Of a DNA stretch of 64,000 bases, positions 17,055 to 26,515 are shown in pieces. Source of the stretch: Paenibacillus phytorum (GTDB lineage: Bacteria > Bacillota > Bacilli > Paenibacillales > NBRC-103111); assembly GCF_013141715.1 (NCBI RefSeq), contig NZ_WHOA01000197.1, forward strand, positions 162,337 through 226,336, read 5' to 3'. The position numbers were made by a program, and so were the translations under genes. Below the pieces are notes generated by a model. It did not search any database. It saw only the letters and a list, made by a program, of their open reading frames with translations, and was not told the origin of the DNA. Each line of letters begins with the position of its first letter. Position 1 is the stretch's first letter.

Positions 17055-17546
17055 ATGGATGCTTTGAAGCTTAAAATTCTCGAACTACTGAAGGAAGATG
17101 CCCGCAGGAGTGCGGACTTGATCGCCACTATGCTAGGAACGGCGGAGGCCGAGGTGGCGCGAGCGATAAGCGAGATGGAAGCGGATAAGGTCATCGTCAA
17201 ATACGCGACAGTAGTTAACTGGAGTAAAGTGGATGACGAAAAGGTTACCGCCCTAATTGAAGTGCAAATTACGCCGGAACGCGGACACGGGTTTGATGCT
17301 ATCGCGGAACGGATCTATTTATATCCAGAAGTCAAATCGGTTTATCTTATGTCTGGCGCTTATGATTTACTTGTGGAAATTGAGGGCAGTTCCCTCAAAC
17401 AAGTCGCTTCTTTCGTGTCCAACAAGCTTTCGCCGATTGACCGTGTACTTTCAACAAAGACGAATTTTATATTAAAAAAATACAAACAAGACGGCATTAT
17501 ATTCGAGGATCAGGAAAACGATCACCGAATGCTCGTTTCGCCGTAA
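17055..17546 (+). CDS. Lrp/AsnC family regulator
   Basis: 163 residues. An N-terminal helix-turn-helix begins LKLKILELLKEDARRSADLI. The C-terminal RAM ligand-binding domain includes YPEVKSVYLMSGAYDLLVEI. Family members sense amino acids and control their metabolism. ATG 17055 is preferred over ATG 17019 because AAAGGTAGGT precedes it and it gives the family's usual N-terminus. It lies 15 bases ahead of the aminotransferase, like the yugG-yugH pair of B. subtilis, so they probably form an operon. Confidence 0.85.
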   Translation: MDALKLKILELLKEDARRSADLIATMLGTAEAEVARAISEMEADKVIVKYATVVNWSKVDDEKVTALIEVQITPERGHGFDAIAERIYLYPEVKSVYLMSGAYDLLVEIEGSSLKQVASFVSNKLSPIDRVLSTKTNFILKKYKQDGIIFEDQENDHRMLVSP

Positions 17547-17561
17547 AGAAGAGGGAACGCC

Positions 17562-18767
17562 ATGATCAAAGATGAGATAACGATCCAGCAGAACAAGGTA
17601 AAATCGATGCAGGACTACCTCGCTCCTGCCGTACGTGAAATGAAGCCTTCAGGTATTCGAAAGTTTTTTGATTTGGTGAGTAACAGCAAGGAAGATATTA
17701 TCTCTCTTGGTGTAGGGGAACCGGACTTTTCAACACCTTGGCATGTCCGTGAAGCAGCTGTGCATTCCTTGGAACGCGGTAGAACGAAATACACGCCAAA
17801 CTCAGGTATTCCTGAGCTTCGTGAAGCGATTGCCGATTACCTTCATACGTCGTTTAAAGTGAAATATGAGCCATCAAATGAAGTTCTTGTTACGGTTGGC
17901 GGCAGTGAAGCGATTGACTTAGCTCTCCGAGCTTTGATAACGCCGGGTGACGAAATTCTTATACCTGAACCTTGTTATATTTCGTATTCCCCAATTACGA
18001 GCATAAGCGGCGGTGTAGCTGTTGGGATCGAGACCTTCGCGAAGGACCAGTTCAAGCTGACTGAGAAAGCACTTCGCGACGCGATTACGCCACGTTCTAA
18101 GATATTGATTCTCTGCTATCCTAGCAATCCAACTGGCGGTATTATGACCTATGAGGATTGGCTGCCGATTGCCAAAGTCATTGAAGAGAACGATCTTATT
18201 GTCATTTCCGATGAAATATATGCAGAGCTGACTTATGGGCAGAAGCACGTGAGCTTCGCGGCTATTCCTGGTATGAAAGATCGGACAATCTTGGTTAGCG
18301 GTTTCTCCAAAGCTTTTGCCATGACAGGCTGGCGGATGGGATATGCTTGCGGTCACCATGAGCTTATTTCGGCGATGACCAAAATTCATCAATATACGGT
18401 GATGTGCGCACCGGTGATGGGTCAAGTTGCTGCTCATGAGGCGTTGACGAATGGCTTGGAAGAAAAAGATCGGATGATCGAGTCCTATAACCAGCGCAGA
18501 CGTCTAATTGTAAAAGGGTTCCGAGATATTGGTCTCGAATGCCATGAGCCGCAAGGCGCTTTCTATGCATTTCCAAGTATTGTTGCTACAGGATTAACTT
18601 CAGAAGAGTTTGCTCAGCGGCTATTATTTGAGTCAAAAGTTGCTGCAGTGCCGGGAGATGTGTTTGGTTTAGGTGGAGAAGGCTTCTTACGTTGTTCCTA
18701 TGCCTATAGTGTTTCTCAATTAAATGAAGCATTAGAGAGAATTGGAAATTTTATGAGAAAATTGTAA
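17562..18767 (+). CDS. Class I/II aminotransferase (YugH/PatA-like)
   Basis: A 401-residue fold type I PLP enzyme. The PLP lysine is Lys250 in SGFSKAFAMTGWRMGYA. PSNPTGG and the aspartate in ISDEIYAEL are also conserved. Related proteins are aromatic or N-acetyl-diaminopimelate aminotransferases; substrate cannot be fixed from sequence. ATG 17562 follows AAGAGGGAACGCC. It is coupled to the upstream Lrp-type regulator, suggesting control by an amino acid. Confidence 0.88.
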   Translation: MIKDEITIQQNKVKSMQDYLAPAVREMKPSGIRKFFDLVSNSKEDIISLGVGEPDFSTPWHVREAAVHSLERGRTKYTPNSGIPELREAIADYLHTSFKVKYEPSNEVLVTVGGSEAIDLALRALITPGDEILIPEPCYISYSPITSISGGVAVGIETFAKDQFKLTEKALRDAITPRSKILILCYPSNPTGGIMTYEDWLPIAKVIEENDLIVISDEIYAELTYGQKHVSFAAIPGMKDRTILVSGFSKAFAMTGWRMGYACGHHELISAMTKIHQYTVMCAPVMGQVAAHEALTNGLEEKDRMIESYNQRRRLIVKGFRDIGLECHEPQGAFYAFPSIVATGLTSEEFAQRLLFESKVAAVPGDVFGLGGEGFLRCSYAYSVSQLNEALERIGNFMRKL

Positions 18768-18835
18768 TGAATAATGTAAATAAATATGTTCATTATTGAT
18801 GAAAACTGGTATTCTTGTAGTAAGGAGGGATGAGC

Positions 18836-19102
18836 ATGGCTTTTATGGAATATCAACTATCAACCTATCAAAAACATTTTCAAATTCGAGAACAGGATTT
18901 CGGACAACGTTGGTTGACCAAGCGTGCGAAGAAGAAAAACTCCCTCACCTTATTAGAAGAAGAGATTCATTCTCTGCGACGAAGGTTAGAACAGATGGTA
19001 TTTGATGGGGAAGAAATGACTTCTGATTCCGTCGTTGAATTGAGTACAATCCTAGACCAAAAAATAAATGAATATATGCATAATGGGAAAAAAAGTCGGT
19101 GA
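18836..19102 (+). CDS. Spo0E-like aspartyl-phosphatase
   Basis: 88 residues. Residues 40-80 match the Spo0E family: LEEEIHSLRRRLEQM, a short loop, then SVVELSTILDQKINEY, with the family's S-x-x-LD signature. Spo0E proteins dephosphorylate Spo0A-P and delay sporulation. It is somewhat longer than most members because of an N-terminal extension. ATG 18836 is chosen because AAGGAGG lies seven bases upstream; an ATG six bases earlier would overlap the ribosome site. Confidence 0.8.
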   Translation: MAFMEYQLSTYQKHFQIREQDFGQRWLTKRAKKKNSLTLLEEEIHSLRRRLEQMVFDGEEMTSDSVVELSTILDQKINEYMHNGKKSR

Positions 19103-19116
19103 AAACCGACTTTTCT
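19091..19116 (+). terminator. Terminator overlapping the Spo0E-like stop codon
   Basis: AAGTCGGT-GAAA-ACCGACTT followed by TTCTC. The hairpin starts inside the last codons of the gene. Confidence 0.75.
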
Positions 19117-19163
19117 CATGACTATCGATGGATTCAGATAACAAACGGAGGTACGCTCACAAC

Positions 19164-19691
19164 ATGAAAGTGAAATGGCTGTTGGTTATAATGATAGGGC
19201 TTATGGTGATGCTTACGGGTTGCGGCGGGCCGAAGCCGGATGTATCTATATTTATGATGGGCTCTAATGGTTTTCCAAGTGAAGCGGGGGACAAGCTGGA
19301 GAGTTCTTTGAAATCAAAGGTGGGCGAGGTTCCTACAGTCAAAATCAATACATCCCCTATATTTTCGTTGGAAAAAATGATTGTGGAGCTAGCTGCAGGA
19401 GGCAACGGCATCTTCATTCTTGCCGAAGATCAATTCAAATCACTTAGTAATCAAGCGGGTTTCGTTTCTTTGGATGATACGATCAAACCGGAAGATTATC
19501 CAGATGGCGTTATTCAAATCGCTGAAGAGGGCAAGCCTGCTGAAAAGCATCTCTATGGTATTCCTCTTACAGGAAACAAATGGATGAAAGAGCAAGGCTT
19601 TGAAGGAAAAGGCTTGGTGGCTTTTATTCCTCAAAATGCTCCAAAGTTGAATGAGTCGAAGCAAGTGCTCAAAGTAATTGCACAAAAGTAA
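19164..19691 (+). CDS. Lipoprotein of unknown function
   Basis: 175 residues with a signal peptide ending in lipobox LTGC (Cys20), so it is anchored outside the cytoplasmic membrane. The body has alpha/beta character (KPDVSIFMMGSNGF) but no family was recognised. ATG 19164 follows ACGGAGG and starts the signal peptide; an earlier in-frame ATG at 19128 would bury it. It lies just upstream of the cobalamin riboswitch, but no functional link is visible. Confidence 0.7.
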   Translation: MKVKWLLVIMIGLMVMLTGCGGPKPDVSIFMMGSNGFPSEAGDKLESSLKSKVGEVPTVKINTSPIFSLEKMIVELAAGGNGIFILAEDQFKSLSNQAGFVSLDDTIKPEDYPDGVIQIAEEGKPAEKHLYGIPLTGNKWMKEQGFEGKGLVAFIPQNAPKLNESKQVLKVIAQK

Positions 19692-19734
19692 CAAGAAGTC
19701 TATAATCGACAAATAGATTGATAGTAAAATATGC

Positions 19735-19948
19735 AGCCATAGGTGCTGGTAAGCTCATTAAGAAGAGATTGCCACTTAAAAGGGAAGCCGGTTAAAGTCC
19801 GGCACGGTCCCGCCACTGTAATCCAGGCATGAGTTGCCGGGAGAGTCAGGATACCTGCCCATGGTGCCGTTTACGACATCCTTCGAGGAAAAGGATCGCG
19901 TTAAATCAGGAAGTAACCTTAGGGTTGCTGAGCACCGCGATTTATCGT
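19735..19948 (+). promoter_or_regulatory. Cobalamin (B12) riboswitch
   Basis: The aptamer core is clear: AAGGGAAGCCGGT (19780-19792), AGTCCGGCACGGTCCCGCC, then GAGTCAGGATACCTGCC near 19842-19860. These are the B12-box elements of the AdoCbl riboswitch class. It is followed directly by a terminator hairpin and then the corrinoid uptake and assembly operon, so bound cobalamin should stop transcription. Confidence 0.96.
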
Positions 19949-19985
19949 CCCCATTGTTCCTTTGAGAACAATGGGGCTCTTTTGT
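19949..19985 (+). terminator. Riboswitch-controlled terminator
   Basis: CCCCATTGTTC pairs perfectly with GAACAATGGGG, followed by CTCTTTTGTT. It is the expression platform of the B12 riboswitch. Confidence 0.88.
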
Positions 19986-20027
19986 TAGGGTCAATCGAAA
20001 TAATTGTTCAGAGAGAGGGTTTATTAG

Positions 20028-21041
20028 ATGAAAAGGAATTCAGTAAAAAAAGCATTTATTCTTACAGTAGCGCTAGTAACAGCAATTAGTCTCGCAGCTT
20101 GTGGTAAAAAGGAAACGGAAATTTCCAATCCGTCTAAGCTTGGCGGGGAAGGGACGAAAGCTCCTGCTGCAACGACGGCACCATCAACGGCAGCCAAAAA
20201 GACGGTCTATCCATTGAAAATAAAGGATGCTACGGGCAAGGAGTTTACCTTTGATAAAGCGCCTGAGCGTATTGCATCCGTCTCCCCCGCAGAGACTGAA
20301 GCCCTTTTTGCAATTGGGCTGGAGGCTAATATTGTTGGTGTATCTGATTTTGATGATTATCCAGAAGCGGCGAAAACGAAGCCGAAGCTTGGCAGTATAA
20401 CGAAGCCTAACCAAGAAGCAGTTATTGCAGCCAACGCGAATGTCGTATTCACAGGGGTTTCGATGAAACCTGATACTGTAGAAAAGCTCCGTACTTTGAA
20501 TATTAACGTGTTTAAAGTGGAGCCGAAAACTTTGGATGATGCCATTGCTAACATTCAAACCTACGGATTGATTACAGATCATCAGGAGCAAGCGGAAAAA
20601 GTGGTTGCCAAGATGAAAGCGGACCGTCAAAAGGTTGTTAATGCAGTGAAAGACGTCAAGCAAGAGAACAAGAAAAAGGTATACATTGAATTTGCCCCGG
20701 GATGGACTGTGGGCAGTGGCGAATACATGGATGAATTGATCAAGCTTTCTGGCGGGATTAACGTCGCAGGAGACGGTAAAGGCTGGTATCAAATCAGTGA
20801 AGAGAAAATTATTCAACAAAACCCAGGTGTAATTTTGTTCGCCAATGGGGTCGTCGATACTAAAAGCAAGAAACCACTTGATGAAATTATCCGTACGCGA
20901 AGCGGCTGGGATACCATTGATGCTGTGAAGAATAAGCAGGTGATTGGCCTCGACCAAAACATGTTGAGCCGTCCCGGTCCAAGAATGACCGATGGACTGC
21001 TTGAAATGGCGAAAGGCATTTATCCCGAACTGGTGAAATAA
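20028..21041 (+). CDS. btuF: Corrinoid ABC transporter substrate-binding lipoprotein
   Basis: 337 residues, lipobox SLAAC (Cys25), then a Thr/Ala-rich linker and a two-lobed helical-backbone binding fold (PERIASVSPAETEALFAIGL; LGSITKPNQEAVIAANANVV). Such class III binding proteins carry vitamin B12 or iron-siderophores. Placement directly after a B12 riboswitch and before corrinoid genes makes cobalamin or cobinamide the likely ligand. The permease gene starts two bases after the stop. Confidence 0.88.
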   Translation: MKRNSVKKAFILTVALVTAISLAACGKKETEISNPSKLGGEGTKAPAATTAPSTAAKKTVYPLKIKDATGKEFTFDKAPERIASVSPAETEALFAIGLEANIVGVSDFDDYPEAAKTKPKLGSITKPNQEAVIAANANVVFTGVSMKPDTVEKLRTLNINVFKVEPKTLDDAIANIQTYGLITDHQEQAEKVVAKMKADRQKVVNAVKDVKQENKKKVYIEFAPGWTVGSGEYMDELIKLSGGINVAGDGKGWYQISEEKIIQQNPGVILFANGVVDTKSKKPLDEIIRTRSGWDTIDAVKNKQVIGLDQNMLSRPGPRMTDGLLEMAKGIYPELVK

Positions 21042-21042
21042 A

Positions 21043-22080
21043 ATGAAAAGAAAATTAATGCTATGGGGAGGAGTAGGGGTTATACTCCTTCTTCTTTCTA
21101 TTGTGGCGAGCTTGTCGCTGGGCACCGCTAATCTCCCCGTTCTGCAAATTGCCAGTATTCTCGCCAAGCATATCCCTTGGCTGGGAGATCACATCGATGC
21201 CACCTGGCCGCAGTCGTCGGAACAAATCATTAATAAAGTACGATTTCCTCGTGTATTACTAGGGATTCTTGTAGGGGCCTCACTCTCTATTGCAGGGGCA
21301 GCTTTTCAAGGTGTGCTGCGCAATCCGCTGGCGGATCCTTATGCACTCGGTGTATCCTCGGGGGCTTCTGTAGGGGCCGCATTTTTAATCTATTTTGGAC
21401 TGCAAGTGGCGTGGTTTGGGCAATGGTCGATCCCTATTGTTGCCTTCGTAACGGGACTTATTTCTTTATTTCTAGTTCTAAAGCTGGCCCAGATCGAAGG
21501 GAAGCTGAAGATGGAGACGCTTATATTATCAGGTGTGGTCATGCAGGCATTTCTAGGGGCAATCGTATCCTTCATGGTGTCTATTTCCAATCAAGTCATA
21601 AATGAAATCATTTTCTGGCTAATGGGCAGCTTGGCAATGCGAGGTTGGTCGTATACATATATCATTTCACCCTATTTAATTATCGGTTTTGTCGTGCTGC
21701 TTAGCTATGCGAGGTCGTTAAATTTACTGGCTCTAGGTGAGCGGCAGGCGTCGCATCTCGGCGTGAGTGTAGAGCGTACAAAGCTAATTGTACTAATTGT
21801 GGCTACATTCCTAACTGCCGCTGCGGTATCGGTTGCTGGTGTAATCGGCTTTGTAGGGCTCATCGTGCCACATTTAGTGCGACTATTAGTAGGTCCGGAT
21901 TATCGGTTGATTATTCCATTGTCCGCAATTGGTGGCGGCATTTATGTCCTCTGGGCAGATACACTTGCCCGTACCCTGCTGAGTCCAACCGAAATTCCAC
22001 TTGGGGTTATCACGGCATTTCTGGGCGCGCCATTTTTTGCTTATTTGCTCCACAAGGATAAGAAAACGTTAAGAGGTTGA
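21043..22080 (+). CDS. btuC: Corrinoid ABC transporter permease (FecCD/BtuC family)
   Basis: 345 residues with about 10 hydrophobic helices. Family motifs are RFPRVLLGILVGASLSIAGA, GVLRNPLADPYALGVSSGAS and VAGVIGFVGLIVPH. It forms the membrane channel with BtuD. The gene starts two bases after btuF and overlaps the region where btuD translation begins, so the three are co-translated. Confidence 0.9.
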   Translation: MKRKLMLWGGVGVILLLLSIVASLSLGTANLPVLQIASILAKHIPWLGDHIDATWPQSSEQIINKVRFPRVLLGILVGASLSIAGAAFQGVLRNPLADPYALGVSSGASVGAAFLIYFGLQVAWFGQWSIPIVAFVTGLISLFLVLKLAQIEGKLKMETLILSGVVMQAFLGAIVSFMVSISNQVINEIIFWLMGSLAMRGWSYTYIISPYLIIGFVVLLSYARSLNLLALGERQASHLGVSVERTKLIVLIVATFLTAAAVSVAGVIGFVGLIVPHLVRLLVGPDYRLIIPLSAIGGGIYVLWADTLARTLLSPTEIPLGVITAFLGAPFFAYLLHKDKKTLRG

Positions 22081-22085
22081 TCAAG

Positions 22086-22862
22086 ATGATTAAAGTGGCA
22101 CACCTTTCCCAAAGCTTTAAGGAACAGCAAGTGCTGGAGAACATCAGTTTCGAGATCAAGCAGGGTGAATTTTTTGGCATTATTGGGCCAAACGGCAGCG
22201 GTAAGTCGACGTTACTCCGTCTAATATCAGGGATTGATCCTGTGAAAAACGGAAGTGTTGACCTGGATGGCCGGCTAGTATCCTCCTATTCACGAAAAGA
22301 GCTAGCTAGATGGCTTGCTGTCCTCCAGCAGGATGCGCTGCCTCCAGTAGGCTTTACAGTCCGTGAAGTTGTGGAAATGGGCCGATATCCTTTTCAGAAT
22401 TGGCTTGGTGAGGAGCCGGCTGATGCGGAAGGTCTAATTGATGGGATTGTCCGGAAGCTGCACTTGGAACCGCTGATTGATCGAACAATCGAGCGCCTCA
22501 GCGGCGGTGAACGGCAGCGTGTCGCTCTTGCTAAAGTGATGGCGCAGCAGCCGCGGCTGCTTATGCTGGATGAACCAACAACGTTCTTGGATATCGGATA
22601 TCAAGTACAGATGATGGACTACATCAAGGAATGGCAGCTGGAATCCGAGTTGACGGTTGTAGCTGTCCTGCATGACTTGAATTTGGCTGCGCAGTACTGC
22701 ACGCGATTAATGGTTGTACATCATGGCGAGCTTGCAGCGATAGGAACACCTGATGAAATCATTACTAGCGGATTAATCAGCGAAGTGTATGGGACAGAAC
22801 CGATTGTCCTACAGCACCCCGTTAACGATGCGCCGCAAATTTTATTACAGCCAGGAAAATAG
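22086..22862 (+). CDS. btuD: Corrinoid ABC transporter ATPase
   Basis: 258 residues, energising BtuC. Walker A GPNGSGKST starts at residue 35, the signature is LSGGERQRVALAK, and Walker B is LLMLDEPT with the switch His in VLHDLNLAAQYC. ATG 22086 is preferred over an overlapping TTG at 22077 because AAGAGG sits nine bases upstream of the ATG. Fourth in the riboswitch-to-cobT chain. Confidence 0.9.
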   Translation: MIKVAHLSQSFKEQQVLENISFEIKQGEFFGIIGPNGSGKSTLLRLISGIDPVKNGSVDLDGRLVSSYSRKELARWLAVLQQDALPPVGFTVREVVEMGRYPFQNWLGEEPADAEGLIDGIVRKLHLEPLIDRTIERLSGGERQRVALAKVMAQQPRLLMLDEPTTFLDIGYQVQMMDYIKEWQLESELTVVAVLHDLNLAAQYCTRLMVVHHGELAAIGTPDEIITSGLISEVYGTEPIVLQHPVNDAPQILLQPGK

Positions 22863-22885
22863 TTGAGCTATCGGAGGACACAATC

Positions 22886-23959
22886 ATGAATAGGATGCAA
22901 GAGATTATAGATAGCATTAAGCCTGTTTATCAGGAGGTAGTGAACCAAGCGAATGAGCATTTGAATCAGTTGACGAAACCACAGGGAAGCCTCGGGAAAC
23001 TGGAAGATATTGCGCGTCAGGTTGCCGGAATAACGGGCGAAGTCATGCCGATTTTTGATAAAAAAGCGGTCATCGTAATGGCCGGAGATCACGGCGTATG
23101 TGAAGAAGGTATTAGTGCATATCCGGCGGAAGTAACGCCACAAATGGTGCTTAATTTCCTTTATGGCGGGGCTGCTGTCAACGTTCTTGCCAGACATGCT
23201 GGCGCTGAAGTTTTCTGTGTCGATATGGGGGTAAATGCTGACCTGGAGCATCCTGATCTCGTTTCTCGCAAAGTAAGAAAAGGGACGCGCAATATGGCGC
23301 GAGAAGCGGCATTAACGCTGGATGAGACAGTGCAAGCGATACAAGCTGGTGTAGAAGTTGTGGACGAGTTGGTGGAAAAGGGCTACCGACTCTTTGCTAT
23401 GGGAGAGATGGGAATTGGCAATACAACGGCCAGCGCCGCGATTCTGTGCGCTTTAACGGGCTTGGATGCTAGTATTGCTGTTGGCCGGGGAACGGGCATT
23501 GATGATGGCAAATGGTTGCATAAAGTGTCCGTTGTGAATAAGGCGCTGGATGTGAATGGGCTTCGTGTGGATGAGGTGAATCGATCAAGCGCTGAGTATG
23601 CGCTCGATGTGTTAATGAAGGTCGGCGGATTGGAGATCGCCGGACTTGTTGGCGTAATTCTCGGCGCAGCGAAGAATCGCTGTCCGGTTGTAGTCGACGG
23701 CTTCATCTCGTCGGCAGCTGCACTCGTGGCGAGCCGATTAGCACCGCTAAGCGCGTCCTACATGCTCGCCTCGCACTTATCGCAGGAGCAGGGGCATGCG
23801 AAGCTGCTCGAAGCAGTTGGCCTCGCAGCGATGCTGCAGATGGATATGCGCCTGGGCGAAGGAACGGGCGCGGTGCTTGCCTTTAACTTGATCGATGCCG
23901 CAGGCAAGATCATGAAGGAAATGGCGACATTCGAAAGCGCAGGCGTGTCGCGGGGTTAG
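22886..23959 (+). CDS. cobT: Nicotinate-nucleotide-dimethylbenzimidazole phosphoribosyltransferase
   Basis: 357 residues. It activates the lower ligand base 5,6-dimethylbenzimidazole to alpha-ribazole phosphate for the nucleotide loop of cobalamin. Family motifs include LTKPQGSLGKLEDIA, MAGDHGVCEEGISAYP, EMGIGNTTASAAI and the catalytic-Glu region RLGEGTGAVLAF. ATCGGAGGACACAATC precedes the ATG. It lies 23 bases after btuD, so it is in the same transcript. Confidence 0.93.
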   Translation: MNRMQEIIDSIKPVYQEVVNQANEHLNQLTKPQGSLGKLEDIARQVAGITGEVMPIFDKKAVIVMAGDHGVCEEGISAYPAEVTPQMVLNFLYGGAAVNVLARHAGAEVFCVDMGVNADLEHPDLVSRKVRKGTRNMAREAALTLDETVQAIQAGVEVVDELVEKGYRLFAMGEMGIGNTTASAAILCALTGLDASIAVGRGTGIDDGKWLHKVSVVNKALDVNGLRVDEVNRSSAEYALDVLMKVGGLEIAGLVGVILGAAKNRCPVVVDGFISSAAALVASRLAPLSASYMLASHLSQEQGHAKLLEAVGLAAMLQMDMRLGEGTGAVLAFNLIDAAGKIMKEMATFESAGVSRG

Positions 23960-24026
23960 CCTCGTGGCGATATGCCGGTAAAAGGCAAGCTTACGCAGTA
24001 AGCATGGATAAGGAGGCGAAGGCGCC

Positions 24027-24587
24027 ATGGCGGTTTTGGTTACGGGCGGCGCGCGCAGTGGCAAGAGTTCTTTCGCGGAGAAGCTCGCCATGCATGGCAG
24101 CGAGCGAGGGATTTATATCGCGACTTCCCACATCTACGATGAGGAAATGAAGGAGCGGGTTGAGCTGCATCAGCAGATGAGGCTTGGCTCGGGGTATCCA
24201 TGGGATACCCGGGAGGAGCCTTTCCAACTGCGGGAGCTGCTGCTTCAGCTGCAGGAGAGCGGGGAGGATGCCGTGGTCTTGGTCGACTGTTTGACACTCT
24301 GGCTGTCCAATTGGTTGCTCCATCATGAGGGGGAATTAGATGCTTCTGCTCGGGTAATGAAACGCATAGACGAGCTTGTAGAAGCAGTGTCCGTCTACCG
24401 TGGACACCTCATCTTGGTTACGAATGAAGTTGGTGACGGCATTGTGCCGGAATATCCACTTGGCCGCCATTTTCGTGATTTGGCAGGACGAATGAATCAA
24501 CGCTTAGCCGAGGTATGTGAGCAGGTATTCCTTGTCACGGTAGGCATACCCATGGAGTTAAAAAGCAGAGCTTATCGACTGGAATAA
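24027..24587 (+). CDS. cobU: Bifunctional adenosylcobinamide kinase/guanylyltransferase
   Basis: 186 residues. It phosphorylates adenosylcobinamide and then transfers GMP to give AdoCbi-GDP. The P-loop GGARSGKSS is at residues 7-15. NEVGDGIVPEYPLGRHFRDLAGRMNQ is the family's C-terminal signature; it is split here only by my reading, not in the protein. ATAAGGAGGCG precedes the ATG. Confidence 0.92.
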   Translation: MAVLVTGGARSGKSSFAEKLAMHGSERGIYIATSHIYDEEMKERVELHQQMRLGSGYPWDTREEPFQLRELLLQLQESGEDAVVLVDCLTLWLSNWLLHHEGELDASARVMKRIDELVEAVSVYRGHLILVTNEVGDGIVPEYPLGRHFRDLAGRMNQRLAEVCEQVFLVTVGIPMELKSRAYRLE

Positions 24588-24617
24588 TAAGTCTTTAGGC
24601 ATGGAACGGTGATCATT

Positions 24618-25607
24618 ATGTGGATATATTCTTGGCAGGAAATCGTTAGTATGACGGCTGCTGCCATTGTACTGGACTGGCTGATTGGTGATCCGAAGTG
24701 GCCGACACATCCGGTTATTCTCGTCGGACGCTTCATTCGGTGGGTAGAAGGCAAGTTACATAAAGGAAAAGAGACGCCAGTTATATCGTCTGGATGGGTG
24801 CGAACGAAAGGTGTCGTGCTTACTGTTTCAACAGTAGTGCTTAGCTTTAGCGTGATGCTGCTGTTCATTCTTACTGCTCGCTCGATTCATGAGTGGCTCG
24901 GATATTTGGTTTCTACGTGGTTCATTTCCACAACGATAGCTATAAAAGGATTAAAAGATGCCGCATATCTGGTATACAATCCGCTGCGTACAGGGAATCT
25001 CGCAGATGCTCGTAAGTACACGGGCTACATTGTAGGCCGTGATACGGATGAGCTCGGCGAGGAAGAACTGACGCGCGCGGTTGTGGAGACCGTGGCGGAG
25101 AACATTGTCGACGCGGTCATCGCGCCCTTGTTCTATGCGCTGATCGGCGGAGCGCCGCTCGCGATGCTGTACCGGGCATCGAATACACTGGATTCGATGG
25201 TCGGCTACCGAAATGACAGATACCGTCATTTCGGCTGGGCGTCGGCCCGCTGGGACGACGTTATGAACTGGATCCCGGCTCGGCTGACCGGCCTCCTGTT
25301 GATCCTCGTCGCCCTGCTGCAGCCGGGCCTCTCGGCGAAGCGCGCAGCGGCAGCGATTCGCCGCTTCGCGCACCTGCACCCCAGCCCGAATAGCGGAATT
25401 CCGGAGTCGGCGGTAGCCGGGGCACTCGGAATTGAGCTGGGCGGGCTGAACGTCTATGGCGGCGCTGCGAGCGAGCGCGCTCGCCTGGGCTGGCCGCTGC
25501 GGGAGCTAGCGCAGCAGGATATTGTCTACGCCGTGAGGATGCTTTACGGCGTTAGCTTTGTAGTGATGGGAGGATTGCTATGCATACTACTCGTACTGTT
25601 TTACTAG
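24618..25607 (+). CDS. cbiB: Adenosylcobinamide-phosphate synthase
   Basis: 329-residue integral membrane protein joining adenosylcobyric acid to the aminopropanol arm. Conserved elements are LDWLIGDPKWPTHPV at the start, GRDTDELGEEELTRA, ENIVDAVIAPLFYALIGGAP and the C-terminal HPSPNSGIPE motif. ATG 24618 is chosen because GGTGATC, a perfect match to the 16S tail, sits just upstream; GTG 24609 is the alternative. The 3' end overlaps cobS by 28 bases. GC content rises strongly at 25050-25520. Confidence 0.92.
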   Translation: MWIYSWQEIVSMTAAAIVLDWLIGDPKWPTHPVILVGRFIRWVEGKLHKGKETPVISSGWVRTKGVVLTVSTVVLSFSVMLLFILTARSIHEWLGYLVSTWFISTTIAIKGLKDAAYLVYNPLRTGNLADARKYTGYIVGRDTDELGEEELTRAVVETVAENIVDAVIAPLFYALIGGAPLAMLYRASNTLDSMVGYRNDRYRHFGWASARWDDVMNWIPARLTGLLLILVALLQPGLSAKRAAAAIRRFAHLHPSPNSGIPESAVAGALGIELGGLNVYGGAASERARLGWPLRELAQQDIVYAVRMLYGVSFVVMGGLLCILLVLFY

Positions 25608-26431
25608 ACTGGCTGCGTGCTTGCATAGCAGCCTTTCAGTTTTTAACCCGTTTGCCCATTCCTGTGCAAATTGACTATACAGACCGAGTATTCCAAAGAA
25701 GCGTGATATTCTATCCGCTAGCGGGTTTCGTCATCGGTCTTCTTTTACTCCTAGCAGACGAGGGGTTAAGTCTCGTCCTACCTGCGATGCCCGCAGCCGT
25801 TCTGCTGCTTGGGTTCTGGGTCGTTTTAACAGGCGGCCTTCATCTAGATGGGCTAATGGATACCGCTGATGGTATCCTTAGCCACAGACCCCGTGAGCAA
25901 ATGCTAGAAATCATGAAAGACAGTCGCGTAGGCGCCATGGGTGTCATCGTTTGTGTTCTCCACCTGCTCCTCAAATTTTCGCTTCTTTACACCTTGCTGG
26001 GTACTGGTGGAATGGGCGGAGTGTACTTCTTACTTGCCATCGTTCCCATCTGGAGTCGTTGGTTTATGGTTGCAGCTATTCAAGGTTGGCCCTACGCCCG
26101 GCAAAGCTCAGGATTAGGGAGTTTTTTTCGCGGAGTTACCAAATGGCATGTAACTATGTCTGGATTAGTAGCCCTCTTTGCCACTACGCTTTTAGTCGCT
26201 GTGTTTTCCACATGGCTAGCTGATCCTAGCGTGATATCTTTCTCCTTAATCTATGATTTAACTATTATTTTTAGCTTTGCTATAGGCACAAGTCTAATAG
26301 GTTGGCTTTTGGCCACGTATATAAGCCGTAAATTAGGCGGTTTAACCGGAGATACATATGGTGCCTTGAATGAACTCCTCGAAACACTACTTTTGTTGGG
26401 CATTACCATTTTCATAACTTCTCACATGTAG
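25580..26431 (+). CDS. cobS: Adenosylcobinamide-GDP ribazoletransferase
   Basis: 283-residue membrane protein catalysing the last step of nucleotide loop assembly, joining AdoCbi-GDP with alpha-ribazole (phosphate). Motifs include FLTRLPIP, the acidic LTGGLHLDGLMDTADGILS and GLGSFFRG. ATG 25580 lies within the end of cbiB after GATGGGAGG, so translation is coupled. It is the last gene before the 350-base gap holding the palindrome array. Confidence 0.92.
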   Translation: MHTTRTVLLDWLRACIAAFQFLTRLPIPVQIDYTDRVFQRSVIFYPLAGFVIGLLLLLADEGLSLVLPAMPAAVLLLGFWVVLTGGLHLDGLMDTADGILSHRPREQMLEIMKDSRVGAMGVIVCVLHLLLKFSLLYTLLGTGGMGGVYFLLAIVPIWSRWFMVAAIQGWPYARQSSGLGSFFRGVTKWHVTMSGLVALFATTLLVAVFSTWLADPSVISFSLIYDLTIIFSFAIGTSLIGWLLATYISRKLGGLTGDTYGALNELLETLLLLGITIFITSHM

Positions 26432-26515
26432 GTTTGTAACATCCCGGACCAAAAATATGCCTTGGGGATAAATCAGCATCATCGTGAGGGGAGATAGGCT
26501 AAGGTAGTTATCAAT

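Noticed and set aside
20184..21167. 327-codon minus-strand open frame
   Set aside because: It is antisense to btuF and the start of btuC, which have clear family motifs, ribosome sites and operon context.
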